Shown piece after piece: positions 41,830-49,842 of a DNA stretch of 64,000 nucleotides. A program made the position numbers and the translations under genes. The stretch comes from Breznakiella homolactica (GTDB lineage: Bacteria; Spirochaetota; Spirochaetia; Treponematales; Breznakiellaceae). The notes beneath the pieces are model-generated. The model was not told the origin of the DNA and did not search any database. It saw only the letters and a program-made list of their open reading frames with translations. How positions within the stretch are numbered: position 1 is the stretch's first letter; each line of letters starts with the position of its first letter. The stretch is from contig NZ_CP067089.2 of the NCBI RefSeq assembly GCF_016616095.2, positions 4,340,001-4,404,000 on the forward strand, written 5' to 3'.

Positions 41830-43014
41830 ATGATGGATAAGCAGAAGGTCTTGTTTTTCGCGGTGGCCGGGGCAGTTCTCCTGGCAATAATAGGCATTTT
41901 TATTTCCTATCCCCGCCTGTCCCCGGCGCCGCCGGAACCTGATGGGATTTCCGCGTCCTCGGCGGTGCTTATTCCTGAGATATTCATTGTCTCCGGGGAG
42001 GTTCCCCTCTGGTTTGAACTTGCCCCCGGCGGTCCCCGGCGGATCGATTCCCCGGAGAATGCGGCTCTGGTTGATTTTTCTCCCTGGCCCCTTTCCCGCC
42101 ATATAACTTCCATGGACGCCGCGGAAAACAGGCTGGTGATGGCGTCAAACCGGAGCGGCTTTCTTGTGAGTGTTCCCTGGTCCGAAGACCGGATTGCTCT
42201 GTTCCGCATAGCCGACGAGAATTACTGGTCTGATTATACTGTGGCATCGGTTTTCTCACTCCGCGGCCGCTCCTGCATCCTCCTGTATCGGGACGATTTT
42301 TTTACCGAACCCGGTCAGAAACTCCCGGATCCGCGGGCTTTCTACCTTTCCCGGGAAAGTCCTGCGCCTGTGGCGGTTGATATAGGGGCATTCGCGGACC
42401 AGCCGCCGGATGAGGGCTGGGATATAGAAAGTCTCCAGCGGGGAAACGATGGTTTCTGGTATTACCGGGCCGTTCAGAAGGATAAGGCCCAGGGGATACG
42501 GTCCTATTACCGGACCGCGGATCTCGAAACCCCTGGGGAAGCCTGCTCCAGCGCGGCTTTTATCAATGCCCAGACTCCCCTGCATTGGCAGGACGCTCCG
42601 GGGCTTCTGCGGCCGGTTCTTGAGGCCGCCGCGGAAATGCTCGGCTCCGGGGCCGTTTCGGTCGCCGAAATTATTTCCCCGGATTGGGATGGAACACAAT
42701 ACTTTATTCTGGGAACGTCGGCGAATACCGGAGAACAGGAGTTTATCCAGACCTATGTATACCATAGCGCCGGCGGCAGTTTGGCCATCCTGCCTGACGG
42801 CCGGGGCCGGTATATCCGCGGGGATACATCCGGCGGCGGGTACCGGAGCGCGGCATTTTCCCTTCCCCTGCTGCCGGACAATTACGTATACACCGGTTTT
42901 GCTCTTTCGGGGCCGTCCCTCATCGCGGCCTGGGAGGAACAGCAGGGGCTTTCGGTGGGAGCCGCGGGATTTATGGTTATCAATGATCCGGGGGAAAAGC
43001 TTTTTGCGGAATAA
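41830..43014 (+). CDS. Membrane-anchored protein of unknown function
   Basis: 394 aa. A single N-terminal helix (VLFFAVAGAVLLAIIGIFIS, residues 7-26) should anchor it with the rest outside. A Pro-rich linker (SPAPPEPDG) is followed by a beta-rich domain with repeated aromatic turns (SPWPLSRHITSMDAAENRLV, a possible beta-propeller-like layout). No family is recognised. The start is probably ATG 41830 or 41833. It lies between two other unassigned envelope genes, suggesting a shared process. Confidence 0.55.
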   Translation: MMDKQKVLFFAVAGAVLLAIIGIFISYPRLSPAPPEPDGISASSAVLIPEIFIVSGEVPLWFELAPGGPRRIDSPENAALVDFSPWPLSRHITSMDAAENRLVMASNRSGFLVSVPWSEDRIALFRIADENYWSDYTVASVFSLRGRSCILLYRDDFFTEPGQKLPDPRAFYLSRESPAPVAVDIGAFADQPPDEGWDIESLQRGNDGFWYYRAVQKDKAQGIRSYYRTADLETPGEACSSAAFINAQTPLHWQDAPGLLRPVLEAAAEMLGSGAVSVAEIISPDWDGTQYFILGTSANTGEQEFIQTYVYHSAGGSLAILPDGRGRYIRGDTSGGGYRSAAFSLPLLPDNYVYTGFALSGPSLIAAWEEQQGLSVGAAGFMVINDPGEKLFAE

Positions 43015-43019
43015 GAAAA

Positions 43020-43044
43020 CCGGGGCCGTGCAAAGCACGGCCGG
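43020..43044 (+). other. Intercistronic hairpin
   Basis: GGCCGTGC (43024-43031) pairs with GCACGGCC (43035-43042) around AAA, extended by CCGG-type flanks. No T-run follows. TATAGT at 43051-43056 just downstream could be a -10 box for the next gene. Confidence 0.5.
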
Positions 43045-43062
43045 CTGTGGTATAGTTTGGGT

Positions 43063-43746
43063 ATGAGAAGAATAGCTGCGTTTTTTTCCGTTGTACTGCT
43101 GGGAATGGCGATTCCCCATCTTCCGGCGGTATCCGCGGCGGAAGGCTTTTTCGATAATTTGTCCTGGTCCCTCCAGGCTTCCATGCTCATAATTCCCGAA
43201 GACAACGGCCTCGAAGGGGATCCCTCGCCGATCCTCGGATCCATGGGCGGGGGTGTTTCCTATTCATTTTACGATTTTTTTGCTTTGGAAGTAACGCTGG
43301 ATTTTTACGGTACCCATTACGGATTTCCCGATTCCGTTGACTGGCCCGTTCCGTACGCTATAGAAAACCGGTCGACCCTGGTTATCGGATCTATCTTAGG
43401 CGTACAGGCCGTTTACCGGGCGAATTTTACCGATAAAATCCGCCTCAGGGTCTATGGGGGACCTGCGGCGGATCTCCGGCTCTGTCTCATAGCCAGCGGG
43501 CTTGAAGGCGCGGACCGGGATGATGCGTCCAGTCAGACCGATAAAATTGTCTCATATTTTTGGGAAAAGGGGCGCTGGTTTTATCCTGTTGCCGGTGTGG
43601 GCATGGATTTTACCGTAACGGAAAAAATTCTCGCGGGGTTTGATCTCCGGGCATGGTTTCCGGTATACAAGCTGTGGACCGGCGAAGACCTTCCCGGGGT
43701 AGAAGGGTGGCGTTTCGCTGCGGGACTCCGGGTGACCTTCCGCTGA
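43063..43746 (+). CDS. Small outer-membrane beta-barrel-like protein
   Basis: 227 aa. ATG 43063 begins a clear signal peptide (RIAAFFSVVLLGMAI, cleavage near VSAAEG). The mature chain alternates hydrophobic and polar residues in strands separated by Gly turns (GGGVSYSFYDFFALEVTLDF, IRLRVYGGPAADLRLCLI), and it ends FAAGLRVTFR, as small barrels often do (aromatic residue near the C-terminus). It is likely an outer-membrane porin-like or OmpW/OmpA-barrel-like protein; no family is recognised. Confidence 0.55.
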   Translation: MRRIAAFFSVVLLGMAIPHLPAVSAAEGFFDNLSWSLQASMLIIPEDNGLEGDPSPILGSMGGGVSYSFYDFFALEVTLDFYGTHYGFPDSVDWPVPYAIENRSTLVIGSILGVQAVYRANFTDKIRLRVYGGPAADLRLCLIASGLEGADRDDASSQTDKIVSYFWEKGRWFYPVAGVGMDFTVTEKILAGFDLRAWFPVYKLWTGEDLPGVEGWRFAAGLRVTFR

Positions 43747-43767
43747 TCATCCCGGATGTCCCCTCTT

Positions 43768-43995
43768 TCAGGGCAGCAGTTTATCCAGTTCAGGTTTGTT
43801 GAATCCCACCACAATTTTTCCGTTGATTTCGACCACCGGTACCCCCATCTGGCCGCTCTTATTGACCATTTCCTGGGCCTTTACCTGGTCTTTTCCCACA
43901 TCATATTCAGTGAATGCCACCTGTTTTCCCCGCAGGTAATCCTTCACCATGGTGCAGTACGGACACGTCTGGGTTGAATATACGGTAACGTTCAT
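43768..43995 (-). CDS. Glutaredoxin-like protein
   Basis: 75 aa. The start is ATG 43995 with GGAGG seven bases upstream; the longer open frame before it is AT-rich leader sequence. VYSTQTCPYCTMVKDYL holds the CPYC dithiol (C11, C14), and QMGVPVVEING has the cis-Pro used in glutathione-type binding. The length and the final VVGFNKPELDKLL fit the NrdH/YruB-type glutaredoxins of anaerobes, which reduce disulfides, for example in ribonucleotide reductase. Confidence 0.9.
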   Translation of the reverse strand: MNVTVYSTQTCPYCTMVKDYLRGKQVAFTEYDVGKDQVKAQEMVNKSGQMGVPVVEINGKIVVGFNKPELDKLLP

Positions 43996-44183
43996 AAAAT
44001 CCTCCATATATATTCTTATATATATGTTACTCATTCCTGTTTTTGAAGTCAAATTTGCGGAAAATACCCTGGCTATATTTAATTTTATATTATAAGATTT
44101 TTTTATTACTATTCCGCTGCCATTCATCCGGATTGGCCGCGGTCGGACAAATATGTATTACCAATTAACCAGGGAGGAAAGCC

Positions 44184-45389
44184 GTGGATTTTGACACAGT
44201 AATCAACCGCAGGGGAACGGGTTCCATAAAATGGGACAGCCTTCACGAAGCCCCGGGGAAACCCGATGTAATTCCCCTCTGGGTAGCGGATATGGATTTT
44301 GCCTCGCCCCCGGAAATGGTTACAAAGATACAGGAACGGGCGGCCCATCCCATTTATGGCTATATGGCGGATCCTCCGGGCTTTTTTGAAGCCCTCAGGG
44401 ACTGGTACCGCGGCCAGTACGGTGTGGACCTGGAACCGGAGAGCCTTCTGTCCGGGCCCGGTACGGTGCCGTCCATGGGAATCCTGGTCAGGACCTTCTC
44501 GGAACCGGGGGACAGCATTCTGGTGCCGACCCCGGTATACTATCCTTTTTATACCGCCGTTGAAAGCAACGGCCGCCGGATTCTGGAGGTTCCTCTTACT
44601 TTGAACGGGAACGGCCGGCTCGAATTTTCCGCGGACCGGGTTGAGGCGGTTCTGTCCGGCGCCCGGGAAAAGGGGATCCGGGTCCCCATGCTCATGTTCT
44701 GCTCCCCCCACAATCCCGGGGGAACGGTTTGGAAAAAGGATGAACTGGAAAGTATCCTCGCCCTGGCGAAAAAATACGATATGGTTGCGGCCTGCGATGA
44801 GATCCACGGGGATTTCGTCCACACCCCCGGCGGGTTCGTCTCCATGGCGGATTTTCCGGAATTCGCGGACCGGGTAGTCGTTTTCTCCGGGGCCAACAAA
44901 ACCTTCAACCTCGGGGGGCTCCATGTTTCCCACTTTGTCGCCCGGGATGAAAACCTCAGGGAACGTATCCGGGAGGGGCTTAAGGCCGCGGGCCACAGCG
45001 TGGCGAATATTTTCTCGGTAATTGCCGTGGAAAACGCCTACCGGTACGGCGCGCCCTGGCTCGCGGAACTGAAACCCTATCTGCTCGGCAATATTGACGC
45101 TGCGGTGGAAAAAATCAACCGGGAGATTCCCGGTGTCCGGGCGTACCGGCCCGAAGGAACCTATCTGATCTGGGCGGACGCTTCGGAGCTGGTTTCCGCC
45201 GCGGGATACGCTGGCGACATGGAACTCTGCGCCGCCCTGGAAGAAGAGGGCAGGGTGAAGTTCACCCAGGGAAGCCTTTTCGGCGCCGGCGGCCGGGGCT
45301 TTATCCGGATCAATACCGCCTGCCCCCGGTCTCTCCTTATGGAAGGCCTGGACCGGCTTAATGCCTGGGCTTCGGCCCGCATGGGGTAG
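44184..45389 (+). CDS. Pyridoxal-phosphate aminotransferase/C-S lyase, MalY/PatB type
   Basis: 401 aa, GTG start 44184 six bases after AGGGAGG. MalY/PatB signatures: SIKWDSL near residue 14, IPLWVADMDFASP, and the pyridoxal-phosphate Lys in SGANKTFNLGGL (near 240). DEIHGDFV supplies the Asp that contacts the pyridine N. These enzymes cleave cystathionine or cysteine conjugates to homocysteine or thiols, ammonia and pyruvate. It is a single gene between the divergent glutaredoxin and the convergent DHH gene. Confidence 0.88.
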   Translation: MDFDTVINRRGTGSIKWDSLHEAPGKPDVIPLWVADMDFASPPEMVTKIQERAAHPIYGYMADPPGFFEALRDWYRGQYGVDLEPESLLSGPGTVPSMGILVRTFSEPGDSILVPTPVYYPFYTAVESNGRRILEVPLTLNGNGRLEFSADRVEAVLSGAREKGIRVPMLMFCSPHNPGGTVWKKDELESILALAKKYDMVAACDEIHGDFVHTPGGFVSMADFPEFADRVVVFSGANKTFNLGGLHVSHFVARDENLRERIREGLKAAGHSVANIFSVIAVENAYRYGAPWLAELKPYLLGNIDAAVEKINREIPGVRAYRPEGTYLIWADASELVSAAGYAGDMELCAALEEEGRVKFTQGSLFGAGGRGFIRINTACPRSLLMEGLDRLNAWASARMG

Positions 45390-45413
45390 CCGTCCCGGGA
45401 GGGGGCTGCCGTT

Positions 45414-46772
45414 TCAGCCCCGGCCGGAAGCGGTGACTTCCGGGGAATTGTCGTTTTTCAGGGCCCGTTCCCGGGAATTCTGGCGCTTTTTGAATTCCAG
45501 ATAATCCCACCGGGTTACGATTCCGACGAGTTTGTTGTCCTCCACAATGGGAAGGTGTCCTATATGGTTGCGGTAGAAAATCCGTTCCACCTCCCGGATG
45601 CTGATGGATCCGTCGGACGCGATAACCTTGCGGGTCATATAGGCCTTTACCGGGGAGTGCATCTGTTCGGCTTTTCTTCCCTTCATAATATCCCGGAGAC
45701 TCAGGAACCCCTTTAGTTCTCCCTGGCCGTTCAGCACCGGTACACCGGTGAGGTCGGCTTCTTCAAGAAAACGGGACGCTTCCATCAGGGTCATTTCCTC
45801 ACGGATGGTGCGGAATTCCCGGGTCATGATGTCCCGGGCTCTGGTTGCGGGAGTCAGGGATTGTTCGAGGTACGAACAGAAGTCATCGTAGAATACCGGC
45901 CCTTCCTGGTTTTCAATCTTTGCGGAACCCGCCATCTGGTGTCCGCCGCCGCCGTATACGCTGAGCAGTTCATGGAGGTCGATCCGGATTTTCTGGCTCC
46001 TGGCGATAAGCAGGATGGTTTTCGTTTTGGCAATGCAGAAGACCGCGAAGTACGCGTCGGGATCTTCAATGTCCATGATTTTTTCGACGATCGCCGCGAG
46101 GCCGGGAATGTTTTCTTCAAGTTCCATGTAGCTCAGCAGTATGGAATGTCCCTGGATGTCCGTACGGGTTACCGTCCGGAGAAGACCGTGGAGGACCGCG
46201 ATCTGTTCCTCTTCCTTTATTGTTTCCAGGAATGACTTTACCAGTTTAAGCGATGCCCCCATGTCCAGGAGATAGGCCGCTACCTCATAATCCTCCCGGC
46301 AGACATTCTCGTAGATGAGCCTTCCCGTATCGGCGTAGATTCCCGTAAGAGCAATGGTGGCTTCTTCGGGCGCGAGGGGAATCCCCCGGTCCATGGCCAT
46401 TTTTCCCAGGAAGGATGTATTTGCGCCGAAGGGTTTGCCTTCAAGTCTGGCCCCCAGAATATCGCAGTTTTCCGTGGGATGGTGGTCGAAAATCAGAATT
46501 GAAGGGTCGGGATTCCGGATATGGCTGAAGTATTCCTTTACCCGGTCGGCGGTGCAGGTATCCACAATAATGACGTTTTCTATGGACTCTTCCTCAATTT
46601 CTTTGGGGTTCATGAAATCAAAGAAATCCTGGTACATGTTGTACAGGTTCCGGGCCGCGGGATGAATAAGCCGGCTTTTGACCAGCCGGTATCCGGGGTA
46701 TAGTTTCTTTACCAGAATAAGGGATCCCAGACAGTCAAGATCCATATTCGTGTGGCCGAACGCAATATCCAT
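45414..46772 (-). CDS. DHH-family phosphoesterase with paired CBS domains
   Basis: 452 aa. The N-terminal DHH domain has GHTNMDLDCLGS (a metal motif with N in place of one usual H/D), VDTC and FDHHPTE (the DHH motif near 99). The DHHA1 substrate loop is YGGGGHQMAGSA. Two CBS units follow (from about 310 to 430: ATRARDIMTREFRTIREEMT and VKAYMTRKVIASDGSISIRE). The N-terminal half equals the front part of archaeal-type CCA-adding proteins and nanoRNases, but the nucleotidyltransferase domain is missing. It may be a nanoRNase or cyclic-dinucleotide phosphodiesterase controlled by an adenine nucleotide. Confidence 0.8.
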   Translation of the reverse strand: MDIAFGHTNMDLDCLGSLILVKKLYPGYRLVKSRLIHPAARNLYNMYQDFFDFMNPKEIEEESIENVIIVDTCTADRVKEYFSHIRNPDPSILIFDHHPTENCDILGARLEGKPFGANTSFLGKMAMDRGIPLAPEEATIALTGIYADTGRLIYENVCREDYEVAAYLLDMGASLKLVKSFLETIKEEEQIAVLHGLLRTVTRTDIQGHSILLSYMELEENIPGLAAIVEKIMDIEDPDAYFAVFCIAKTKTILLIARSQKIRIDLHELLSVYGGGGHQMAGSAKIENQEGPVFYDDFCSYLEQSLTPATRARDIMTREFRTIREEMTLMEASRFLEEADLTGVPVLNGQGELKGFLSLRDIMKGRKAEQMHSPVKAYMTRKVIASDGSISIREVERIFYRNHIGHLPIVEDNKLVGIVTRWDYLEFKKRQNSRERALKNDNSPEVTASGRG

Positions 46773-46880
46773 GGCTATCTCCCGATGTATACCAATAAGA
46801 TATCTTTAATATACACTTTATTTCCCCCATAACCGGCGGTTTTTCGTTCCGCAGTGTGAATTTCATGTTCCGGAGCGGGT

Positions 46881-47606
46881 TTATCTCGCGGTGAGATCCC
46901 GAACGACCCGGGATGCCATAATGAGGCCGGCCGCCGGAGGGACAAAGGCCGTGCTCCCGGGGGTGGTTTTTCCCGGCCTTTTTTGGTCCCCGAAGGCCGC
47001 CGCGGTCAGCGGATCCGGTTTTACCGGCGGTTCCCGGGAGTATACCACGGTGAGTTTTTCGATTCCCCGGTTTCTCAGCTCCCGCCGCATCACCCGGGCC
47101 AGAGGGCATTCGGATGTCTCATGGATATCCGCGATTTCCAGCCGCGATGGATCGAGTTTGTTCCCGGTCCCCATGGAACTGATAATGGGAATCCCCAGGT
47201 CCCGGGCCCGGAGAATGAGTTCAATCTTTGAGGAAACCGTGTCTATGGCGTCGACAATATAGGAAATACCCCGGGAAAGGAGTTCCTCTCCGGTTTCGGC
47301 GGTAAAAAACAGTTCGTGGGTTTCAACCGAAGCTTCAGGGTTGATGTCGAGGATACGGTTCTTCATGGCCGCTGTTTTGGGTATACCCAGGTTTGAGTGC
47401 AGGGCAATAATCTGCCGGTTTATATTCGACCGCTGGACCGTATCGCTGTCCACCAGGATGAAGGATCCGATCCCCGACCGGGCCAGGGCTTCCGCGGCGG
47501 CGGACCCGACCCCGCCCAGCCCGAACACAGCCACCGCCGCGTTCCGGAGCCGCTCCATGGCCTCCCTGCCGAGGATACTCTCGGTACGGATAAAAGATTC
47601 GTCCAT
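46881..47606 (-). CDS. tcdA: tRNA threonylcarbamoyladenosine dehydratase (TcdA, ThiF/E1-like)
   Basis: 241 aa from ATG 47606 (MDESFIRTESILG). The E1-like nucleotide fold has AVFGLGGVGSAAAEALARSG, with DSDTVQRSNINRQIIAL as the ATP/Mg region. TcdA-specific are GTGNKLDPSRLEIADIHETS, CPLARVMRREL and the C-terminal GSTAFVPPAAGLIMAS. It cyclises t6A37 to ct6A in tRNA with ATP. No ribosome-binding site is seen before the start. It is divergent from the hydrolase at 47974. Confidence 0.87.
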   Translation of the reverse strand: MDESFIRTESILGREAMERLRNAAVAVFGLGGVGSAAAEALARSGIGSFILVDSDTVQRSNINRQIIALHSNLGIPKTAAMKNRILDINPEASVETHELFFTAETGEELLSRGISYIVDAIDTVSSKIELILRARDLGIPIISSMGTGNKLDPSRLEIADIHETSECPLARVMRRELRNRGIEKLTVVYSREPPVKPDPLTAAAFGDQKRPGKTTPGSTAFVPPAAGLIMASRVVRDLTAR

Positions 47607-47720
47607 ACAATAAGCATAGCAAATTGCCGCTGTCCCTGTCACGGCACCCGCGGTATGCATGATCCGGCAATGCAGCCGGTCCCGGTTCCGTTACCAAGAA
47701 CCCGAAGAGAGGGTAGCGTA

Positions 47721-47794
47721 AGACTTGCCGGCTGGGGCGGCACGTCTTTTTGAAGTTTTGCGGAGCAAAACTCCACACAAAATGCGGCAAGGCT
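47721..47794. repeat. Fold-back element
   Basis: Outer arms AGACTTGCCG (47721-47730) and 47785-47794 pair at nine of ten positions. A perfect inner stem AGTTTTGC (47754-47761) pairs with GCAAAACT (47765-47772). The plan of a GC-rich outer arm with an AT-richer inner hairpin matches the elements at 29771 and 61051. Confidence 0.6.
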
Positions 47795-47861
47795 GGAGCG
47801 AGGGGTCGTGTCCTTCGGAAACGCGCAGCCCGCCATGGAAAGGCCGCACCGAGCCGGTTGA

Positions 47862-47931
47862 GCCGGAAAGTACCCGGGCCGTAATGGTAAACCCGGGTGC
47901 TTTCCGGCTTTGAAGACGCGGTGCTCCCCCT
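47862..47931 (+). repeat. Upstream repeat, copy B (before the hydrolase gene)
   Basis: The core, from 47886, reads GGTAAACCCGGGTGCTTTCC and ends in TGCTCCCCCT (47922-47931). Here the core also pairs with an upstream inverted copy (47862-47878 with 47892-47908, 16 of 17). The end lies eight bases before the -35 box at 47939. Confidence 0.75.
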
Positions 47932-47938
47932 TCGATGC

Positions 47939-47967
47939 TTGCGGTCCCGCCTTTGGGCGTATACAAT
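47939..47967 (+). promoter_or_regulatory. Promoter of the hydrolase gene, leaderless type
   Basis: TTGCGG (47939-47944) and TACAAT (47962-47967) are separated by 17 bases. The -10 ends six bases before ATG 47974, so transcription should start at or next to the start codon. Confidence 0.6.
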
Positions 47968-47973
47968 GCGGAT

Positions 47974-48891
47974 ATGGATACCAGCAATTCCCCGGAAAAC
48001 CGGAACGTTTACATGAAGCCTTGGCCGGACCTGGAGCGATACGCCCGGTCTGTGGAACTTTCCTCCGGCGGGGATACGCTTTTTCTGTACGATACGGGCT
48101 CCGGCCCGGCGGGCGCTCCGGCGGTGGTGATGGTCCACGGTCTGGGGGACGAAGCCGATTCCTGGCGCCACATTATTCCGCTGGTGGCGCCATGGCACCG
48201 GGTGATTGCCCTGGATCTGCCGGGATTCGGCCGGTCGAAAATCCGGGGCCCGAGCACGCTGAAAAAACACGCCGCCGCGGTACGGACGGCGGCCGGTTTG
48301 TTCGAAGGGCCCGGGGTGCTGGCGGGCAGTTCCATGGGGGCGGTGATCGCCGAAACGGCGGCTTTTGCGGATCCGGTAAAATTTCCTGGTACGGTGCTTT
48401 TTGACGGATGCTTTCCCGCATCGTCGGGACTGCCGGCTGGGCTTGGTTTAATGGCTCTGCCGGCGCTGGGAAAAAAATGGTACCGGGCCTTCCGGAGTGA
48501 TCCTGACGCGGCGTACCGTTCTCTGGAACCGTACTACCGGGATTTGTCCGCCCTGCCGGAAGCGGACCGGACGTTCCTGCGGGAGCGTGTCATGGACCGG
48601 GTGGAAAGCCGCCTCCAGGAGCGGGGATACTTTTCGTCCCTGCGGAGCCTCATCGGAACGTACCTGTTTTCGGGTCCCCGGTACGGGAAGTTTGCGGCCT
48701 CGTATCCCGGAAAAATGCTGCTTCTCTGGGGGGAGGATGACCGCGTAATGCCCCGGGATGCTTCCGGGAAGCTGCGGGAAATCCGGCCCGATGCCGGGTT
48801 TGAGCTCATCCCGAACGCGGGTCATCTGCCCCAGCAGGATAATCCCGCTGCCGCGGCGGAAAAAATTCTCGGATTTATCCGCCGGCTGTGA
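47974..48891 (+). CDS. Alpha/beta-hydrolase
   Basis: 305 aa from ATG 47974; ATG 48013 is an alternative. VMVHGLGDEADSW is the oxyanion-hole region, LAGSSMGAVIAE the nucleophile elbow (G-x-S-x-G), LLLWGEDDRVMP the acid and PNAGHLPQQDNP the catalytic His. It fits the epoxide-hydrolase/proline-iminopeptidase-like esterase group; the substrate is unknown. There is no signal peptide. It has the repeat-plus-promoter arrangement also seen at carD and dnaE. Confidence 0.85.
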   Translation: MDTSNSPENRNVYMKPWPDLERYARSVELSSGGDTLFLYDTGSGPAGAPAVVMVHGLGDEADSWRHIIPLVAPWHRVIALDLPGFGRSKIRGPSTLKKHAAAVRTAAGLFEGPGVLAGSSMGAVIAETAAFADPVKFPGTVLFDGCFPASSGLPAGLGLMALPALGKKWYRAFRSDPDAAYRSLEPYYRDLSALPEADRTFLRERVMDRVESRLQERGYFSSLRSLIGTYLFSGPRYGKFAASYPGKMLLLWGEDDRVMPRDASGKLREIRPDAGFELIPNAGHLPQQDNPAAAAEKILGFIRRL

Positions 48892-48915
48892 TCATTCTTC
48901 CCGTGCCGGCGGATT

Positions 48916-49656
48916 TTAGGGATTGTCCTTGATGTACTGTTCTTTGGCGGTTCTCCTCTGGGCTATAAAGTCCCTGAAGGATTCCACTGAACTGTTGATG
49001 AGCCGGTCCGGGCTTGCCCCGGCTTCCTTTAGCAGAAGTTTTGCTTTGGTAAAGTTTCCCACGTCTTCCCAGTAATGGGCGTCGCTGCCGCAGCACAGGT
49101 ACACGCCCTTTTCCGCGCAGAGCCTGGCAATGGCCCGGCAGTTTTCCTCGCTCCCGGGCCGCACCCGGAATGTAGCGTTGTTGATTTCCAGGGCTTTTCC
49201 GTGGTCGGCGGCGGCCTGCACCACCGCTTCAATATCAATGGGATAGATCCTGTTCCCCGGATGGGAAATGGCGTCCACAAAGGGATTAGCCAGGGCCGCA
49301 GCCATTGCCCGGGTATTTTCTTCCCGGCTCCGGGGGGCAAAACAGATTTCGTGGAAACCGGCCATTACAAAGTCGAGCTCCATGATGTATTTCTGGCCGA
49401 GATCGATGGCCCCTTCCAGGTCCATGATGTTTGCTTCTATGCCTTTGAAAAAGAGAACCCCGTTTATTTTTTCCGGCAGAATTCTGAGGTTGCCGAAATG
49501 GTACGCGTGGGTACCTCCGGGAAGAGATGGGCCGTGATCGGTGAGTACAAAACCGGCAAGCCCCCGCTTGCGGGCGCCCCGGGCAAGATCATCCACCGTG
49601 GAATAGGCGTGGCCCGAAGAAATTGAATGGGTATGGGTATCGATTCGTATGTTCAT
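48916..49656 (-). CDS. PHP-domain phosphoesterase (YcdX-like)
   Basis: 246 aa; start ATG 49656 (MNIRIDTHTHSISSGHAYST). The trinuclear-metal ligands of the PHP family are visible: DTHTH, SGHAYS, LTDHGPSLP, GIEANI, AGFHE, AISHPGN and CCGSDAHYWEDVG. This is the YcdX/histidinol-phosphatase-like branch, which hydrolyses phosphoesters, probably of small molecules. It is convergent with the hydrolase and divergent from fructokinase. Confidence 0.88.
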   Translation of the reverse strand: MNIRIDTHTHSISSGHAYSTVDDLARGARKRGLAGFVLTDHGPSLPGGTHAYHFGNLRILPEKINGVLFFKGIEANIMDLEGAIDLGQKYIMELDFVMAGFHEICFAPRSREENTRAMAAALANPFVDAISHPGNRIYPIDIEAVVQAAADHGKALEINNATFRVRPGSEENCRAIARLCAEKGVYLCCGSDAHYWEDVGNFTKAKLLLKEAGASPDRLINSSVESFRDFIAQRRTAKEQYIKDNP

Positions 49657-49772
49657 GTATGGTTCTATCATCTACAAAAGGGAAACTTTTGTCTATATAG
49701 GAAAAATATCTATTTAAGCAAAAATAGGCACGATACCCGTATTATTAATAACATGACAGGACCCGCGGACCC

Positions 49773-49817
49773 GGTAAACACGGGTTCTTTCCGGCTTGAA
49801 AGACCCTGTGCTCCCCC
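49773..49817 (+). repeat. Upstream repeat, copy C (before fructokinase)
   Basis: It reads GGTAAACACGGGTTCTTTCC at its start and ends in TGCTCCCCC (49809-49817). It aligns with copy B over its full length with few changes. In this copy the internal TTGAAA may act as the -35 box. Confidence 0.75.
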
Positions 49818-49825
49818 GGTATTAT
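49796..49825 (+). promoter_or_regulatory. Promoter of fructokinase within repeat copy C
   Basis: TTGAAA (49796-49801) lies inside the repeat, and TATTAT (49820-49825) follows after 18 bases, just beyond it. Transcription would start near 49830, and AGGAG then lies seven bases before ATG 49843. Confidence 0.5.
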
Positions 49826-49842
49826 GAACCAGGAGAAATGGT

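Larger units (their letters stand above)
47607..47973. other. Divergent intergenic stretch with fold-back and repeat copy B
   Basis: It holds a fold-back at 47721-47794, a stem at 47862-47908, repeat copy B (47886-47931) and the promoter 47939-47967. No convincing open frame is present. Confidence 0.6.
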
